A stretch of DNA of 64,000 nt from Hofstenia miamia (Eukaryota > Xenacoelomorpha > Acoela), in the NCBI GenBank assembly GCA_004352715.1, contig SCFE01000025.1, positions 1,279,654-1,343,653 on the forward strand, in the 5' to 3' direction. The position numbers and the translations under genes were made by a program. Positions 36,700-47,803 of this stretch are shown here, one piece after another. Positions within the stretch are counted from its first letter, which is position 1. The number at the start of each line of letters is the position of its first letter. The notes under the pieces are model-generated. The model worked only from the letters and a program-made list of their open reading frames with translations, was not told where the DNA came from and did not search any database.

Positions 36700-39530
36700 A
36701 GTGTACGCTTAACTTATACAATTAGTATAGAATGTGAAAATATTCTATGCTGGTTTGTTGTTACAACAAATTATAATGGAAACCGCATTAAATTTATGTA
36801 ATGAAAGGAAATCATATGTAATTTAATATTTCAATCCAAGGAAATATTTGGATTAGTGTATAAATAATTTTTTCTGTAAACTAGAATTTGCTCACATTTA
36901 AACTTGTTCATATCTCCCAATTCAAACTAAATTTTGCTGTCATCTGAAGCATTGGTTACTCATTTTTATGATCTTCCAACCTACAATTCTAGGGAATACT
37001 AAAACTTCAGTGATAAAAACAAAGATTGTTTCTGGCATATGCTACAATTTGACAGCACGTTTTTCATAAATTATAACCACTTCACAATTGTAACACTTTC
37101 TAGATATCCAAATATGAAGTCATGCAATGAACGGCTTGCTTCTACATCACAACACGTCCAAATTTTCATCCCATTTTGTGCTGGCTTCTTTGACATATAT
37201 ACTAAAAAAAGGCATCTCCCATGAAATGACACAAACTACTCATCAACAAACAAATTCAAAAGGACGGTGAGGTGATCTAAACTTTGACAAAAGCATTGAA
37301 AATTACCCTCATATTTGCCAGCTTATCACAATCTCTTCTTTTAGCTCTTGTTTTCTTGTCATGAAACCCCAGGACACGACTGATGCCTGTAAATCTATTT
37401 TTGGCATTGATTGTGAAAAAATTGCAGGGTTTCCGCCCTGCCTTGAAATCTTTTAACGGCATGCAAGTTCAAAGTTACTGCTTTTTGTGCCTGGAACTGC
37501 CTTGAAATTCTATTTTTTATTGTGTCAAATTTATTTTGTTGTCTAAATGTATTCCATTTGTTTTGTCTTCATGTATATGTCAATTTTAGTTTCATACATA
37601 TTTGAAGGTGGCTGCATCAACTTTTGGCAGCATGTCAATCAGAATAATTTTTTAAAACAGTCTCGGATTTACTTTTGTCTGGAAAATGCTTCAACCCAAA
37701 TGTTTCTCGGTGTTTGAACATGCACATAAACCACTTTGACATTTTGTTTGCTATTAGGGTTTTAAGAGCTGGGTGATCTTTCACCAAATTGGAATGTATG
37801 ATCGTGATCGCATTCGTCTAAAATGTAGGCAATTTATTAGTAGAACATATATTTTTATGAATAATTGGGTGCCAAACATGTTATGTACATCGGCATTACA
37901 TGTAGTGTAATGTTTGGCACGTTTATCAATTCCAAGATTTTACCAACTATCAGATCTAATTAGCTTGCAACCAACTGCCACCTAAAGACTTCTAGCTCAA
38001 GAGTATAAGTCTGCTCTCGTTTTCTACTATACTATGCCATTATAAATATGTTGTTATAATCTACCTAAATTCCAATAACAGTTATCAGTGGACTAACAAA
38101 TAATGTTAGGAATAGGTTCCTGATCAATATTTGAAATTACAGTAGCAATTTGCCATTTTGTTACACAGCTTCATAGCACAAACTACTATCTAGATATATC
38201 CTCGTGGCTTTTACTCCATTGCCAATAGAAACATTTCTTGAAGAAAGATTATCAAAAGCACGGAGATTTAAATATAATTGCCTGCCACAAGCTGCAGTTT
38301 GAATTTGTCATCTTCCTTAGATTGTCAGCATGAATAGGAAGTACCCCTGAACTAGAGGTAGTACTTTATAAATCTTTTAGAAATATATATTTTACGTGGC
38401 ATCATAGTACGTGAAATTTAGAAAAACTTATTAGTAGGAATTCAATTTTAAAGTTTAAGAAGTTCCCTTAACTTTCGATTTGCAGTTTTTGCTAATTTTC
38501 CCATTATTATGCACCACTAACAAAAACAATCCTAATATTGGTGAAAATTTATAACTTTGTTACCTAACAACAGATGAATAATATATACATGTGTATTGTT
38601 TACATACAATTAGTGCAAATTTTCTATTTCTGGTATTTCTTCGAATAACTGTTTTGCCAAAATTTATGGTTTGCCTCCAAATGTTGCAGGAATTTCTTGT
38701 ATCTGCGATGACTTCTTCAAAATCAGTTTAAGTTACCATAACTTAGTAGTAAAATCTGAAAACCCCTTCGGATTGAAGGGTTTATTTCTGTAATTTACTT
38801 TTTTAAGTTCCACTAAATCGAGACCCTTTGTGGGAAATCTCCGTTTCCGGCATTTACCTAACAATTAACTAACATTGTGTTAGACAAGGATAGTCTGTCT
38901 AAAGAAAGAGTAATAACTGGTCTTTAGAACTTTTGATGCTGAGCTTTGGAAATGCTGAGAATTTGATTGTCTTGAAAAAATTTTTGAAAATATGTAAAAA
39001 ATATTTTGTATCTTTGAAGTAGAACAGAAAATTACTTGGGCAATTGTCATGAATTTCTTGTATGAACCTGACTATGCTAATTCTGAAAGGAAAATTGTCT
39101 ATTCAGGGAAATTGTTCAGTCATTTCCTTTGTTACAATTAGCCTTGTGAAATTCTAGAGCACAAATTTGTGATTTTGTTACAAGAAAATAATTTGGTGTG
39201 AGATTTTCAAATGTGTATAATACATATTTCAATAATCATTTAAAGTAGATTGTAACTTATTTAAAAATCACTGGTTAAATATTGATTTCAAAATTGTGTG
39301 GACGTGGAACAAAAATTATACAAAAATAACTATCACTCCTGGAAAACTACAGTAAATTTCAAATGATTTTTAATATCATTTCCAAATATTTAATGTGTTG
39401 AGGTCTATTACAAAATTGCAAATAGTAGTTTTCAAATATTTTTTGCTATTCAATTTTGATTTTAGTGGGAAGCTTCTGTGCAATATATCGAAAAGTGTCA
39501 ATTTCCATTTTTAGAAGTACAAATGATGCC
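36700..39530. other. Non-coding, no gene seen
   Basis: Downstream of eL27. AT-rich, with short imperfect repeats such as CTGCCTTGAAAT at 37438 and 37489. No further exons or RNA genes recognised. Confidence 0.4.
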
Positions 39531-39540
39531 ATGCACTACC

Positions 39541-39808
39541 AGAGATGGACACGGTCTGAATTTTTAGGCTCGGCATGGCAACTATTATTTTAAAGCGCTT
39601 TCAGTCCGTCAAAATTTATTGATCTATTTCAACACATTAATTTTTGGCTGTAGCATTAAGTTACTATGCAACGTCACACAAAGTTGGATAAGTGCTTCTA
39701 TTGAGATTTTCAAAAACGTATATTTACAAGCTTGTTACAATTCATTTTATTCGGCCCGTTTTTTGTCCGTAATCTCCTACATCTTGGGCCCTGCCCGTGT
39801 CCATCTGT
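39541..39808. mobile_element. hAT-type MITE, 268 bp
   Basis: The left terminus AGAGATGGACACGG is matched by the right terminus, reverse-complemented ACAGATGGACACGG (13 of 14). Flanking octamers GCACTACC (39533-39540) and GTACTATC (39809-39816) differ by two transitions only. It contains the start of an otherwise unexplained 139-codon frame, which argues that frame is not a gene. Confidence 0.55.
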
Positions 39809-40392
39809 GTACTATCCCCTCACCTGTACGCTATTGCTTTTGTACTCTGTTTCAGCAAACTATATATAAATGTATTGTGAAAACTCACCATTTTAAAACG
39901 TTATTAATTTATGTACTGATTTCTACTACCGCATATTCCGCTATGTGTATAATACCAAAAAGGAAGACGCTTTTGCTGGGGAAGTTAATGCAGAAATATC
40001 AACACAATTCTGTATTTATTACCTTTATGAAATTGTAAAAATGTCATACCCCTATTGTACATACCTCATTACATTTTTGACATCAGCTGAACAAAATGGC
40101 ACGTGCATATAATCTGCAAAATCAAAACCTGTTTGTGTATATCTTAGTATGTTGAAAAAGGTTATTCACGTGATTGCAATAAAAGAAACTGTTTATGTAT
40201 TACATAGTTACATCTTGTTTGATAAACAAATATTTTACTCGTGGGCGAAGTTTATTCCAATGGGTAATTTGCGTTAATTTAAGTCTGTGACTGGTAGGAA
40301 ATTTAGAATTTAAACTGTGTAGACACCATATTACTGCCTGGAAAATGTTCTAAGTTTTGCATGGAATTGATAAGTTGAAATGCGCTTACAAC

Positions 40393-41251
40393 CTAAATGA
40401 ACAATTGTTTCACCAGAAGCTCTGTATACCCAGCTAGCAAATGCAAACCAATATACTTTCTGAGTTCTCCTGTCAAGACCTTTCCATTCTCTTCCAAAAA
40501 CTTCCAGACCTTCACTGTTTGTGTGCAATGCAATCTTCTGCAGCATTCGTCATTTACAAAACAGGAAAATGATCCATTGATAGTGCACCACTTTTCTATA
40601 ATAGGTCTGGTTGATCCACTGCGTTGAGTGACAGTTTTGTACGCGAACTCTCCCAACTGATGGATTGGCTGGGAACTTTGACCATTGTTCATTAGTTTTT
40701 TGGAAACTTATTGTGAATTTTCATGATTAATCATGCTATCCCTGTCACTGAAAGAATTGTCAGAACCATTGGATAGATCTAAATGCAAGTGGTTAAAATA
40801 ATAATACTAGTGTGTTATACAATAGCCTTATTACTAGAAAAATTATCAACATCAATGTCTTCAAACTCTTATTCACCACCAAGTCCATTATCTTCATCAC
40901 TAGCTATAGAATCTTCTCCTTCCCTCTCACAACTCCTGTTCAAAATATCAGCTAAGAATCCAGCTGCATGTAGAGCAGATTCTCGAGTTGGTCTGTTACT
41001 CATTTTGATTCTTTCACTAAAGATTAATACTAGAGTGCTGAGACACCCCGCGGCAAACAAAGACATTTTATTTTAATTGCAAGTATATCCATGGTAACAA
41101 CAATTTCACTAGCTATTACATACAAATTGTTTAGTAATCCCTTAATCAAACACTGGCTGTGAAATAATTATACCGTCTGTTTATTATGCATAAAATTACT
41201 GCAATTTGCAAGTGTGGGGTGCTGGACACCCCATGGTAGTTAGAGGGTTAA
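40393..41251 (-). mobile_element. piggyBac-like element, 5' end and N-terminal remnant
   Basis: The right edge reads, on the minus strand, TTAA (41248-41251) followed by CCCTCTAACTACCATGGGG. A subterminal palindrome GGGGTGTCCAGCACCCC follows. TTAA target and CCC-start termini are characteristic of piggyBac. Transcribed inward on the minus strand is an acidic N-terminal frame starting near 41004 (MSNRPTRESALHAAG, then SDEDNG and, after an in-frame stop, EFEDIDVDNF). Further in, at 40393-40692, a second frame contains GELRKYIGLHLLAGYTE, like the piggyBac E-(L/M)-K-x-(F/Y)-(I/L)-G-L block that precedes the catalytic domain. The catalytic Asp triad and the other terminus were not found, so it is a truncated, inactive copy. 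Confidence 0.55.
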
Positions 41252-41293
41252 TAATGAATTAATGATCTGATTGTGCAATTCAAAGTTACTATT

Positions 41294-41299
41294 TTTATT
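41294..41299 (-). terminator. AATAAA polyadenylation signal of the tentative secreted gene
   Basis: AATAAA on the minus strand, 58 bases after the TAA stop of the terminal exon at 41357. Such hexamers are common in AT-rich DNA, so this is supporting evidence only. Confidence 0.3.
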
Positions 41300-41356
41300 C
41301 AATAAGGATCAAGTTTGAGGTATTTCCAAATTTGAGCAGTTGCTTTAATTTATGGT

Positions 41357-42480
41357 TTAAGAGAATTTCTTAATGACATTTAAAAATTTCAAACAAATTA
41401 ATATTTCCAAGCTCTCTTCCCTATTCATGCAGTCATTATTAAGGTTGCTAGAACATTTATATGCCTTAGCGAACTCATTACAAGTGTTCAGGAAGGCATC
41501 TTCCATTTGGGATTGAGTAATTTCAACAGTTCTGTGCTTTAAGGCGACTTGGTAGCCCCAACTTTTACCTACCAGAATTGTGAAGGCATTTCTGAATTGA
41601 GCTTTTCTAAGCTTGTTCTGTAAACCAAAATTATAAAGTATTTAGGCGGATCTAAATTTGCATGATTTCACATATAGTATTTCTACTAGTTTTTCCCCCT
41701 TTGCTCGAATTTTTCCCATGTTAACATTTCTTTCCCTTTTCTGATATACTTATTCCTCCAAACCACATCGGATATTATAGCCGCATTCTGAAAAATTGTG
41801 AAAGCTGTGGAATTCGAAGATTTTAATTGAATTGGTTAATTATTTTTCTTTATAGGTGCTTATGTTTTTAAAAATCCCTTTTATACTATGTTATAATATG
41901 TTCGTGATAGTAAAAGCATGTTTGGTTACGGGGATAAATGATGTGCTTTGGGGAAACAGTATTGCAGAAAAGAGAAAGAAATATGTGAAAATGGGAAAAA
42001 TTCAAGCAAAATGGGAAAAACGAGTAGAACTAATATAAATTGCTTTGGTGTTTATATTTGAAAATAAATTGCCAAAAAATGAATCCATCAATGTTTTTTA
42101 GAGCCAATTATTTGCACGAGCACAGATTACCTGTTGACTCTGCAAAAATATATAGATGTAAAATAAGAGCCGTAACTTGAAAACAGAAGGATGCGACCAT
42201 GGATTTGTAAAGATAAATATAAATAAGCAATGAAAAATATTTGATTAAAAAAATTGGCAAAGGGAAATAAATGTGAGAATTCTAGGAAGATGAAACGTAT
42301 TGTTAGAAAAAAAATCACAATGAGATTGGGACCAAAACGCGATTGTAAAAAGAAGCTGAAATCGATCATAAAATTTATATTTCTATGCCAACCCAATTTG
42401 AATCCATAGACCTTCGTTTTGGTACTTACCAACAATACAAATGAAACTAAACTGAAAAATAGCATATGTACAGTATTCAT
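41357..42480 (-). CDS. Tentative small secreted protein, three exons
   Basis: Exon 1 (42480-42430) encodes MNTVHMLFFSLVSFVLL, a good signal-peptide core, and ends at a consensus donor, TTG|GTAAGT, in phase 0. Exon 2 would be a 9-nt microexon (42139-42131, AGTCAACAG) between a pyrimidine-rich TTTTTGCAG acceptor and CAG|GTAATC donor, adding Ser-Gln-Gln and keeping phase 0. Exon 3 (41617-41357) follows TTTGGTTTACAG and is open for 86 codons in the same phase to TAA. It includes KAQFRNAFTILVGKSWGYQV and four cysteines (in NTCNEF, YKCSS, NDCMN, LICLK). AATAAA lies 58 bases further on. The product would be about 106 residues. I do not recognise it. An open run of this length can arise by chance in AT-rich DNA; what is suggestive is the agreement of signal peptide, splice sites and phase. 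The microexon may be wrong without affecting the rest. A piggyBac end begins about 100 bases downstream. Confidence 0.3.
41678..42032. repeat. Inverted repeat, two ~92-bp arms
   Basis: 41678-41769 read on the minus strand closely resembles 41940-42032 on the plus strand, sharing GATGTG-TTTGG, CAGAAAAG, GAAAGAAAT, ATGGGAAAAATTC and AAAAAC-AGTAGAA. The 170-base spacer is unrelated. It lies inside the second intron of the tentative secreted gene. It may be a fold-back element or an inverted duplication. Confidence 0.65.
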
Positions 42481-43142
42481 AACCTTATAAGGAATTAAGT
42501 ATTAATTTTACTCCTTTTTAGTTATATTGATGTTAGGGACAAAACAATCAAATCTGGGCCATTTTGTTCAAAGTTTATTTTGTGCCTAAAATCTAGTATT
42601 CATCATCGCGGATGACCCAATCGTCGGTAAGGGTAAAATTCGTTAAATTTTTCATTTATTTAGAAGCTTTGTAAATACGATATATCGTGAATAAGAAAAA
42701 TCTCAGTGCATAGTATTTGAAAACTACATTTAGTTGCCTTGTTATAGAAGTACATGTACATGTTCAATATCAATAGTAGATGCATTTTCAATGTGATCCT
42801 GGGTGATCTCTCTTCATATGATAGTCCGTAGTTAAAATATCTGAACTTTAAACTTGACCAACATATTTACCCTTACCGAAGAAAGCGGTCACCAATTATC
42901 CGAAACCGCAATTTATGTGCACAGGCGTTTTCAGATTCAATAACTTATGCAACAAGGAATGCGAAAGAATTCAATAATTCGATTAAGCTGTTTATTTTGA
43001 GTGTATGAGTTATGAGGCCCAAACCAATATCGGGATTCAAACATAAAATATAAAGAAAACAACATTAAAAAATGACTTCAGAGGTGAAAAAATGGAGAAG
43101 CCCCTCAATTACGGTATGCGGTCGTTGTTATATACAAAAATG
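42481..43142. other. Non-coding, no gene seen
   Basis: Would include the promoter of the tentative minus-strand secreted gene; I see no convincing TATA box. No other feature. Confidence 0.35.
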
Positions 43143-43227
43143 GGTTGACATCCAATTCCAGGTCCAGACACTGAACGGAATAGAGCCTAGAGCTGGGCGC
43201 TAGCCGGCTGAGCTACCGCCGCCGGGA
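43143..43227 (-). mobile_element. Possible tRNA-derived SINE head
   Basis: Reverse-complemented, the sequence begins GGCGGCGGTAGCTCAGCCGG, whose TAGCTCAGCCGG part matches a pol III A box. The expected B box is not clear; GGACCTGGAATTGG is at best degenerate. GC-rich against its surroundings. It is not a functional tRNA. Confidence 0.35.
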
Positions 43228-44146
43228 AATTTAGACGGCTGAGCCGATTGATAGTTAAACATACTAAAACTATGTCAAGACAAACGAAATGTGTAATAAA
43301 GAAGAAACCCCATTTAATATCTTTGATGTTGTAGTGACGTTAACTTTAATTACGTTATGTGTTATTAATCAGATTGCCTGTAAGTGCATGATGAACCTTT
43401 TTGCAGATAGATAGTTTCACAATACTGCTTGCCTTATGTACGGTTTTTACAGGGCTGTAGGTTTCATAGGGCTTCTATAAACAAAAAAAAATATTTTTCA
43501 AAATTAGATCAAAAGAATAACTTTCATCAATCACTAAATAAGAACCAACGATGTAAGAGGGCCGCTTTTTTGCGACCCTAAACCGGCCCTAGTCCTGGAA
43601 TAACTCGTCCCTATTTTAGCTCTACGTTTTATTTTTCGGCCCTAAACTAATATAAATACATATACATTCAAAAAAATTGGTCACATGAATTTCAAACAAT
43701 ATTGGATACATAGTGATCTTCAGTCTCCAAAAGTGTAAGGGGTTTGTTGAAATGGCACTATCAGCATCTGGTGGAATTCCTAAAATATGTATGTTTATTT
43801 TTTGGCGCAGTGACCAGGAGCCGTCTGGCTGACTTGGCTTTGGAAGCTGATTTAGGCACTTAAAGCCGTGTTACCAAACATATTTGTTTCTTGAAAACTA
43901 CCAAAAAGTAGAACACCACACTTTTCAAATTTGCATGCAATATGCGAGAATTGAATACGTAGTCTAGTCAAAATATTTTGTTCTATTGTGTGTATTGCAC
44001 AAAAGCGATTGATATGGAATGGCTGTATAAATATTGAGGACAAATGGACTTAAACCCCCTCCCCAATGTTTCCATTTTCATTGTGGTAACTAATAGTAAC
44101 AAATTAAGCGACCTTAGCTAGTTTCCTTTATCTATAATGGCAGTAC

Positions 44147-46486
44147 CTTATTAACCAAATCATCATCATTTCTCTTGTCATTCATGTTGATTACTGGCTT
44201 GTTTCAAAAATCTTCGAACACGTCAAAGGCAAGTCGCTGCTGCTTACTCGAGGAAGGCAATGTTAATGTTTCACTTGCAGTGGAGAAAAGAGAGTCTGAG
44301 AAACTCCTTGCCCCAGTCCTTGCCAAGGTTCGCTGCTTGAATAGCGAATCAGAACTAAATAAATAACTATAATACAAATGATTCACAAAAATATTAAAGT
44401 ATATATTGTGAACAGAAACACGAAAGTTGCACACAAACACAGCAATAGGCCCATTAAATGAAAATAAGAATTAAAAAAATAAAAATAGAAACCACAAAAC
44501 GTACCTTGTATCTACAGGCATGAAGCGAAAATCTTTGAACGATGGGTCCAAAAACGTAGCAACCCAGTGATAGGCGCGGATCGAGGTGTAGAATTCCTCG
44601 TCTAGTAGCCTTCGCATATGCTTCTTAATGATTGAAATTGGAAGGCAGTCATCGTCATGTTGAGCAGCATTGCCATTAGCTTGTAATATGCTGGAACAAC
44701 ATTCTCGTCGGTTGGCTTGGAAGCAAACTGCAAAATCTAAATTCCATTTATATTAATAATTTTGTTTGGACACATCTATTATACTAAATGTCGGATTTTT
44801 ACGTTATGAATGCGTATATTTTGAAAGAAATCCCCACCTCAAAGATTCGTAGAACTTGATATGTGAAGTCGTGAATAGATTCGTTTAATGCACGATCAAC
44901 GGCTGCAACTGTCATCAAACGATTCTTCGAAGTCAGAATTTGAACAAGTACATCATAGCTTTGTTATCCCGCTTCTCAATCAATGTCCATGATCTGGTAT
45001 TTCCGCCAGTTTTCAGAGAACAGGGTAGTTGCTCTTGAATGCCTAAATATTATATATATATATATATATAGTTCACTTTCTTGGAGCCGAGAAAATAAAT
45101 CGCATTACAATAATTTGCATTTTATGTATACTAGTCTAGAACGTCGTCAAGCAAATAGCAAATAAATTTTACCACTGCTTTGCTTGCAGAATCTACTCAC
45201 TGTTGAAATCGCTTCCTCATACTCGTCCAGTTCTTTGCATTCACGCTTGGCAACGTTGTATGACTCGGAAAGAACAGTGTGCAAATGGTGAGCCGCACAA
45301 TCCAACCTAAATAATATAAATAAGATTAACATAAAATAATATTAACTAAATTATGCATACACATTAAATAAATTATATATAATTGTAAGTGAACTAACCG
45401 AGAAGCGCCTTGCAACGCTAAAACCATGTTGGAAACTTTGTCAGTTGTCACGGGTGCATCATCCAGTTTTATTCCATAAAACCCGCATATGTCACTGAGT
45501 TTTTCACAAATATTGACTCCTGTATGCTGTAATGTTCCGAAGTGACACACAGCTAATAAAACATGCTTTATTTGCAGGTCGTCGATGAAAAAGCAGTGAA
45601 GATCAATGAATGAAAGTTTTCTATGGTCATCTGTCCACATATCTGCCGCTAGGCTAAACTCTTCTGTTTCAATTGATTTTGAAACCATCATAAAAATAGC
45701 TTCTTTAGCATAAATACATAATAATTAAATATTCAATCGCACACTGTACACGCAATAAATGTGTAAACGTCTCAGGAGTGTAGTTATGTTTAGAAACAAA
45801 ATCTATTGGTACGCTGTTATTAAAACACTAACACCACATCAAGATATAACATCAATATATAACTATAATGCTATAACTTATAATGCAATCTCCAACATAA
45901 TCATCATGACCGATGTTAACATTAATTTTGGTCGTCCTAATTATGTTATGATTAATTTAAAAGTACCATAGTTTTAGTGGCCTTGGAGACAGTGTTTCTT
46001 CCCAAGAGTGCGCTCGTCTATTGAAACTTCGAATCTGCCCCTACGAGCTGCAATGTCAACATACGTATTTAGTAATTGCCCAAGTCCCTTATTTTCTACT
46101 GAAAGGAAACTGTGGTAACCCAGACTGCAGAATGCCACTTCTGCTTGCTTAATTTGCTCCAAATTAGTGACAGTTAATTGAATCTTTCGTTTCAAAGTCT
46201 AAATAAAATATATTTAACCCAAAAATGTATTTTAATACTATTTCGTACAATCTGCATTCAATTTATCGTGGGAACAACGTAGCAAAGTTAATACAATTAC
46301 CTGTGCAATTGTAGTGTTGTTGGAGATGGGATGTTCCGCTACTACCTCCAAATGTAAATACTTTTTTGCATATTGAACAGCAACAGAATTTTTCTATAAT
46401 GGAGTCCCGATGCTTAATACACTTCAGCTGATTCTAAACAGCTGACTTTGCATTTGGCCGAACAAAAAAAGTGTACTGTTCCGGAT
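44147..46486 (-). pseudogene. Spliced BED-finger hAT transposase, decayed
   Basis: Exons read right to left. The BED zinc finger ends at 46301 and contains CSICKKVFTFGG and SGTSHLQQHYNC. The next exon starts at 46198 and contains HSFLSVENKGLGQLLNTYVD. An exon at about 45706-45399 contains SLAADMWTDDHRKLSF (first catalytic Asp) and VTTDKVSNMVLAL (second Asp). An exon from 45306 to about 45170 has LDCAAHHLHTVL, the hAT C-x2-H block. 45042-44838 ends RIFE, and 44727-44505 begins FASKPTDENVVPAYYKLM and contains WVATFLDPSFKDF. 44354-44147 is the last exon seen. Defects: the finger exon joins its successor one base out of frame, stops and shifts occur in 45042-44838, there is a frameshift in 44727-44505, and TGA after DVFEDF in the last exon. 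The C-terminal dimerisation block with the catalytic Glu was not found. A spliced hAT transposase is usual for animal members. Confidence 0.8.
45307..45398 (-). other. 92-bp intron of the hAT transposase
   Basis: The minus strand has TCTCG|GTTAGT ... TTATTTAG|GTTGG. Removing the 92 bases rejoins the reading frame exactly through GASRLDCAAHHL, a conserved hAT block, which verifies the intron. Confidence 0.85.
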
Positions 46487-46504
46487 TCTTCTTAATATAG
46501 CCCA

Positions 46505-46659
46505 TGCTACACGAACAACTTTTGTCGCCGATTTTTGTTGCCGACGAAAATCTTTCGTGTAGCACCCCTCTTCCACGACTAAAATCGGGAGTAATTATCT
46601 AGACTAAAGTTGTTCGTTCGGTCCAACTAAAGTTGGCGACAAAAGTTGTCCGTGTAGCA
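46505..46659. mobile_element. 155-bp hairpin MITE interrupting the hAT 5' exon
   Basis: It begins TGCTACACGAACAACTTTTG and ends with the inverse, CAAAAGTTGTCCGTGTAGCA, bounded by CCC and GGG. A third copy, TTCGTGTAGCA (46554-46564), pairs perfectly with the left end, so 46505-46564 is a 60-bp hairpin in its own right. Insertion near here removed the first exon part of this transposase copy. Superfamily not determined. Confidence 0.65.
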
Positions 46660-46918
46660 GGGTGCTCCGACCAACTTTTTTGTCAGAGAAATAATTCTCC
46701 AACTTTCTAGTAATTATCACCTTCAAAGATAAATAAACAATTTTAAGCTATAATTTCAATCGTTTTCAGAGTTCATTTCAGACTGTAAATTTAAAATTAG
46801 CTAGGTTTATAGAATAATAATCATGATTGTACATTTTTATGTTAAAATAAACACATATCACCATGTAGGCATTTCTTTTGTATACTTGCGTATCAGTATT
46901 AAATTAAAACAATTAACT

Positions 46919-46997
46919 NNNNNNNNNNNNNNNNNNNNNNNNNNNNNNNNNNNNNNNNNNNNNNNNNNNNNNNNNNNNNNNNNNNNNNNNNNNNNNN
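46919..46997. other. Assembly gap, 79 N
   Basis: Lies in a (TA)n run between the two hAT copies, so the junction between them is not fully verified. Confidence 0.99.
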
Positions 46998-47006
46998 TAT
47001 ATATAT

Positions 47007-47803
47007 CAGAGATGTAAGAGGGCCGCTTTTTGCGACCCTAAACTAATATACATACATTGTATATTCAAAAAAGTTAAAACTGGTCACATGAATTTAAAAC
47101 ATTTCGCATTATAAGCACTATTCAAATGTTCGATAGCTTCAACAGCCTCTACGAGCTGCAACGTCAACATACGTATTTAGAAATTGCTGCTCAAGTCCCT
47201 TATTTTCTACTGAAAGGAAACTGTGGTAACCCAGACTGCAGAATGCCACTTCTGCTTGCTTAATTTGCTCCAAATTAGTGACAGTTAATTGAATCTTTCG
47301 TTTCAAAGTCTAAATAAAATTTATTTAACCCAAAAATGTATTTTAATACTATTTCGTACAATCTGCATTCAATTTATCGTGGGAACAACGTAGCAAAGTT
47401 AATACAATTACCTGTGCAATTGTAGTGTTGTTGGAGATGGGATGTTCCGCTACTACCTCCAAATGTAAATACTTTTTTGCATATTGAACAGCAACAGAAT
47501 TTTTCTATAATGGAGTCCCGATGCTTAATACACTTCAGCTGATTCTAAACAGCTGACTTTGCATTTGGCCGAACAAAAAAAGTGTACTGTTCCGGATGCT
47601 CAATATCTGCTTGTATTAGAGTAGCTGTTGGTGGTGTGGAAGACATACCAAGAATAAATTTTCTCGAAATTCAGTCACTTCGGCGCTTTGAAGCTTGGCA
47701 CGACAGGTGGCTCCCACTGTCTAAAGTAATTTTTTCATGAAATTTCGGCCCTTCTTTTTAAAATATATCAGCCCTAAACCAGCCCGGCCGTCTTACATCT
47801 CTG
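47007..47803 (-). mobile_element. Internally deleted second hAT copy
   Basis: Starts with the left terminus at 47007 and ends with the right terminus at 47803. 47149-47597 nearly duplicates 46041-46486. It keeps what the larger copy lost: exon 1 with ATG at 47646 (MSSTPPTATLIQADIEHPEQ), continuing in frame through one TAG into the BED finger and ending at a donor at 47412. The rest of the transposase is deleted, so it is non-autonomous. Confidence 0.75.

Noticed and set aside
37277-37462. 61-codon basic minus-strand ORF downstream of eL27
   Set aside because: No recognisable motif; it does not resemble a ribosomal or histone-like protein.
39619-40038. 139-codon plus-strand ORF
   Set aside because: It starts at TTG inside a MITE, has biased composition and matches no known family.
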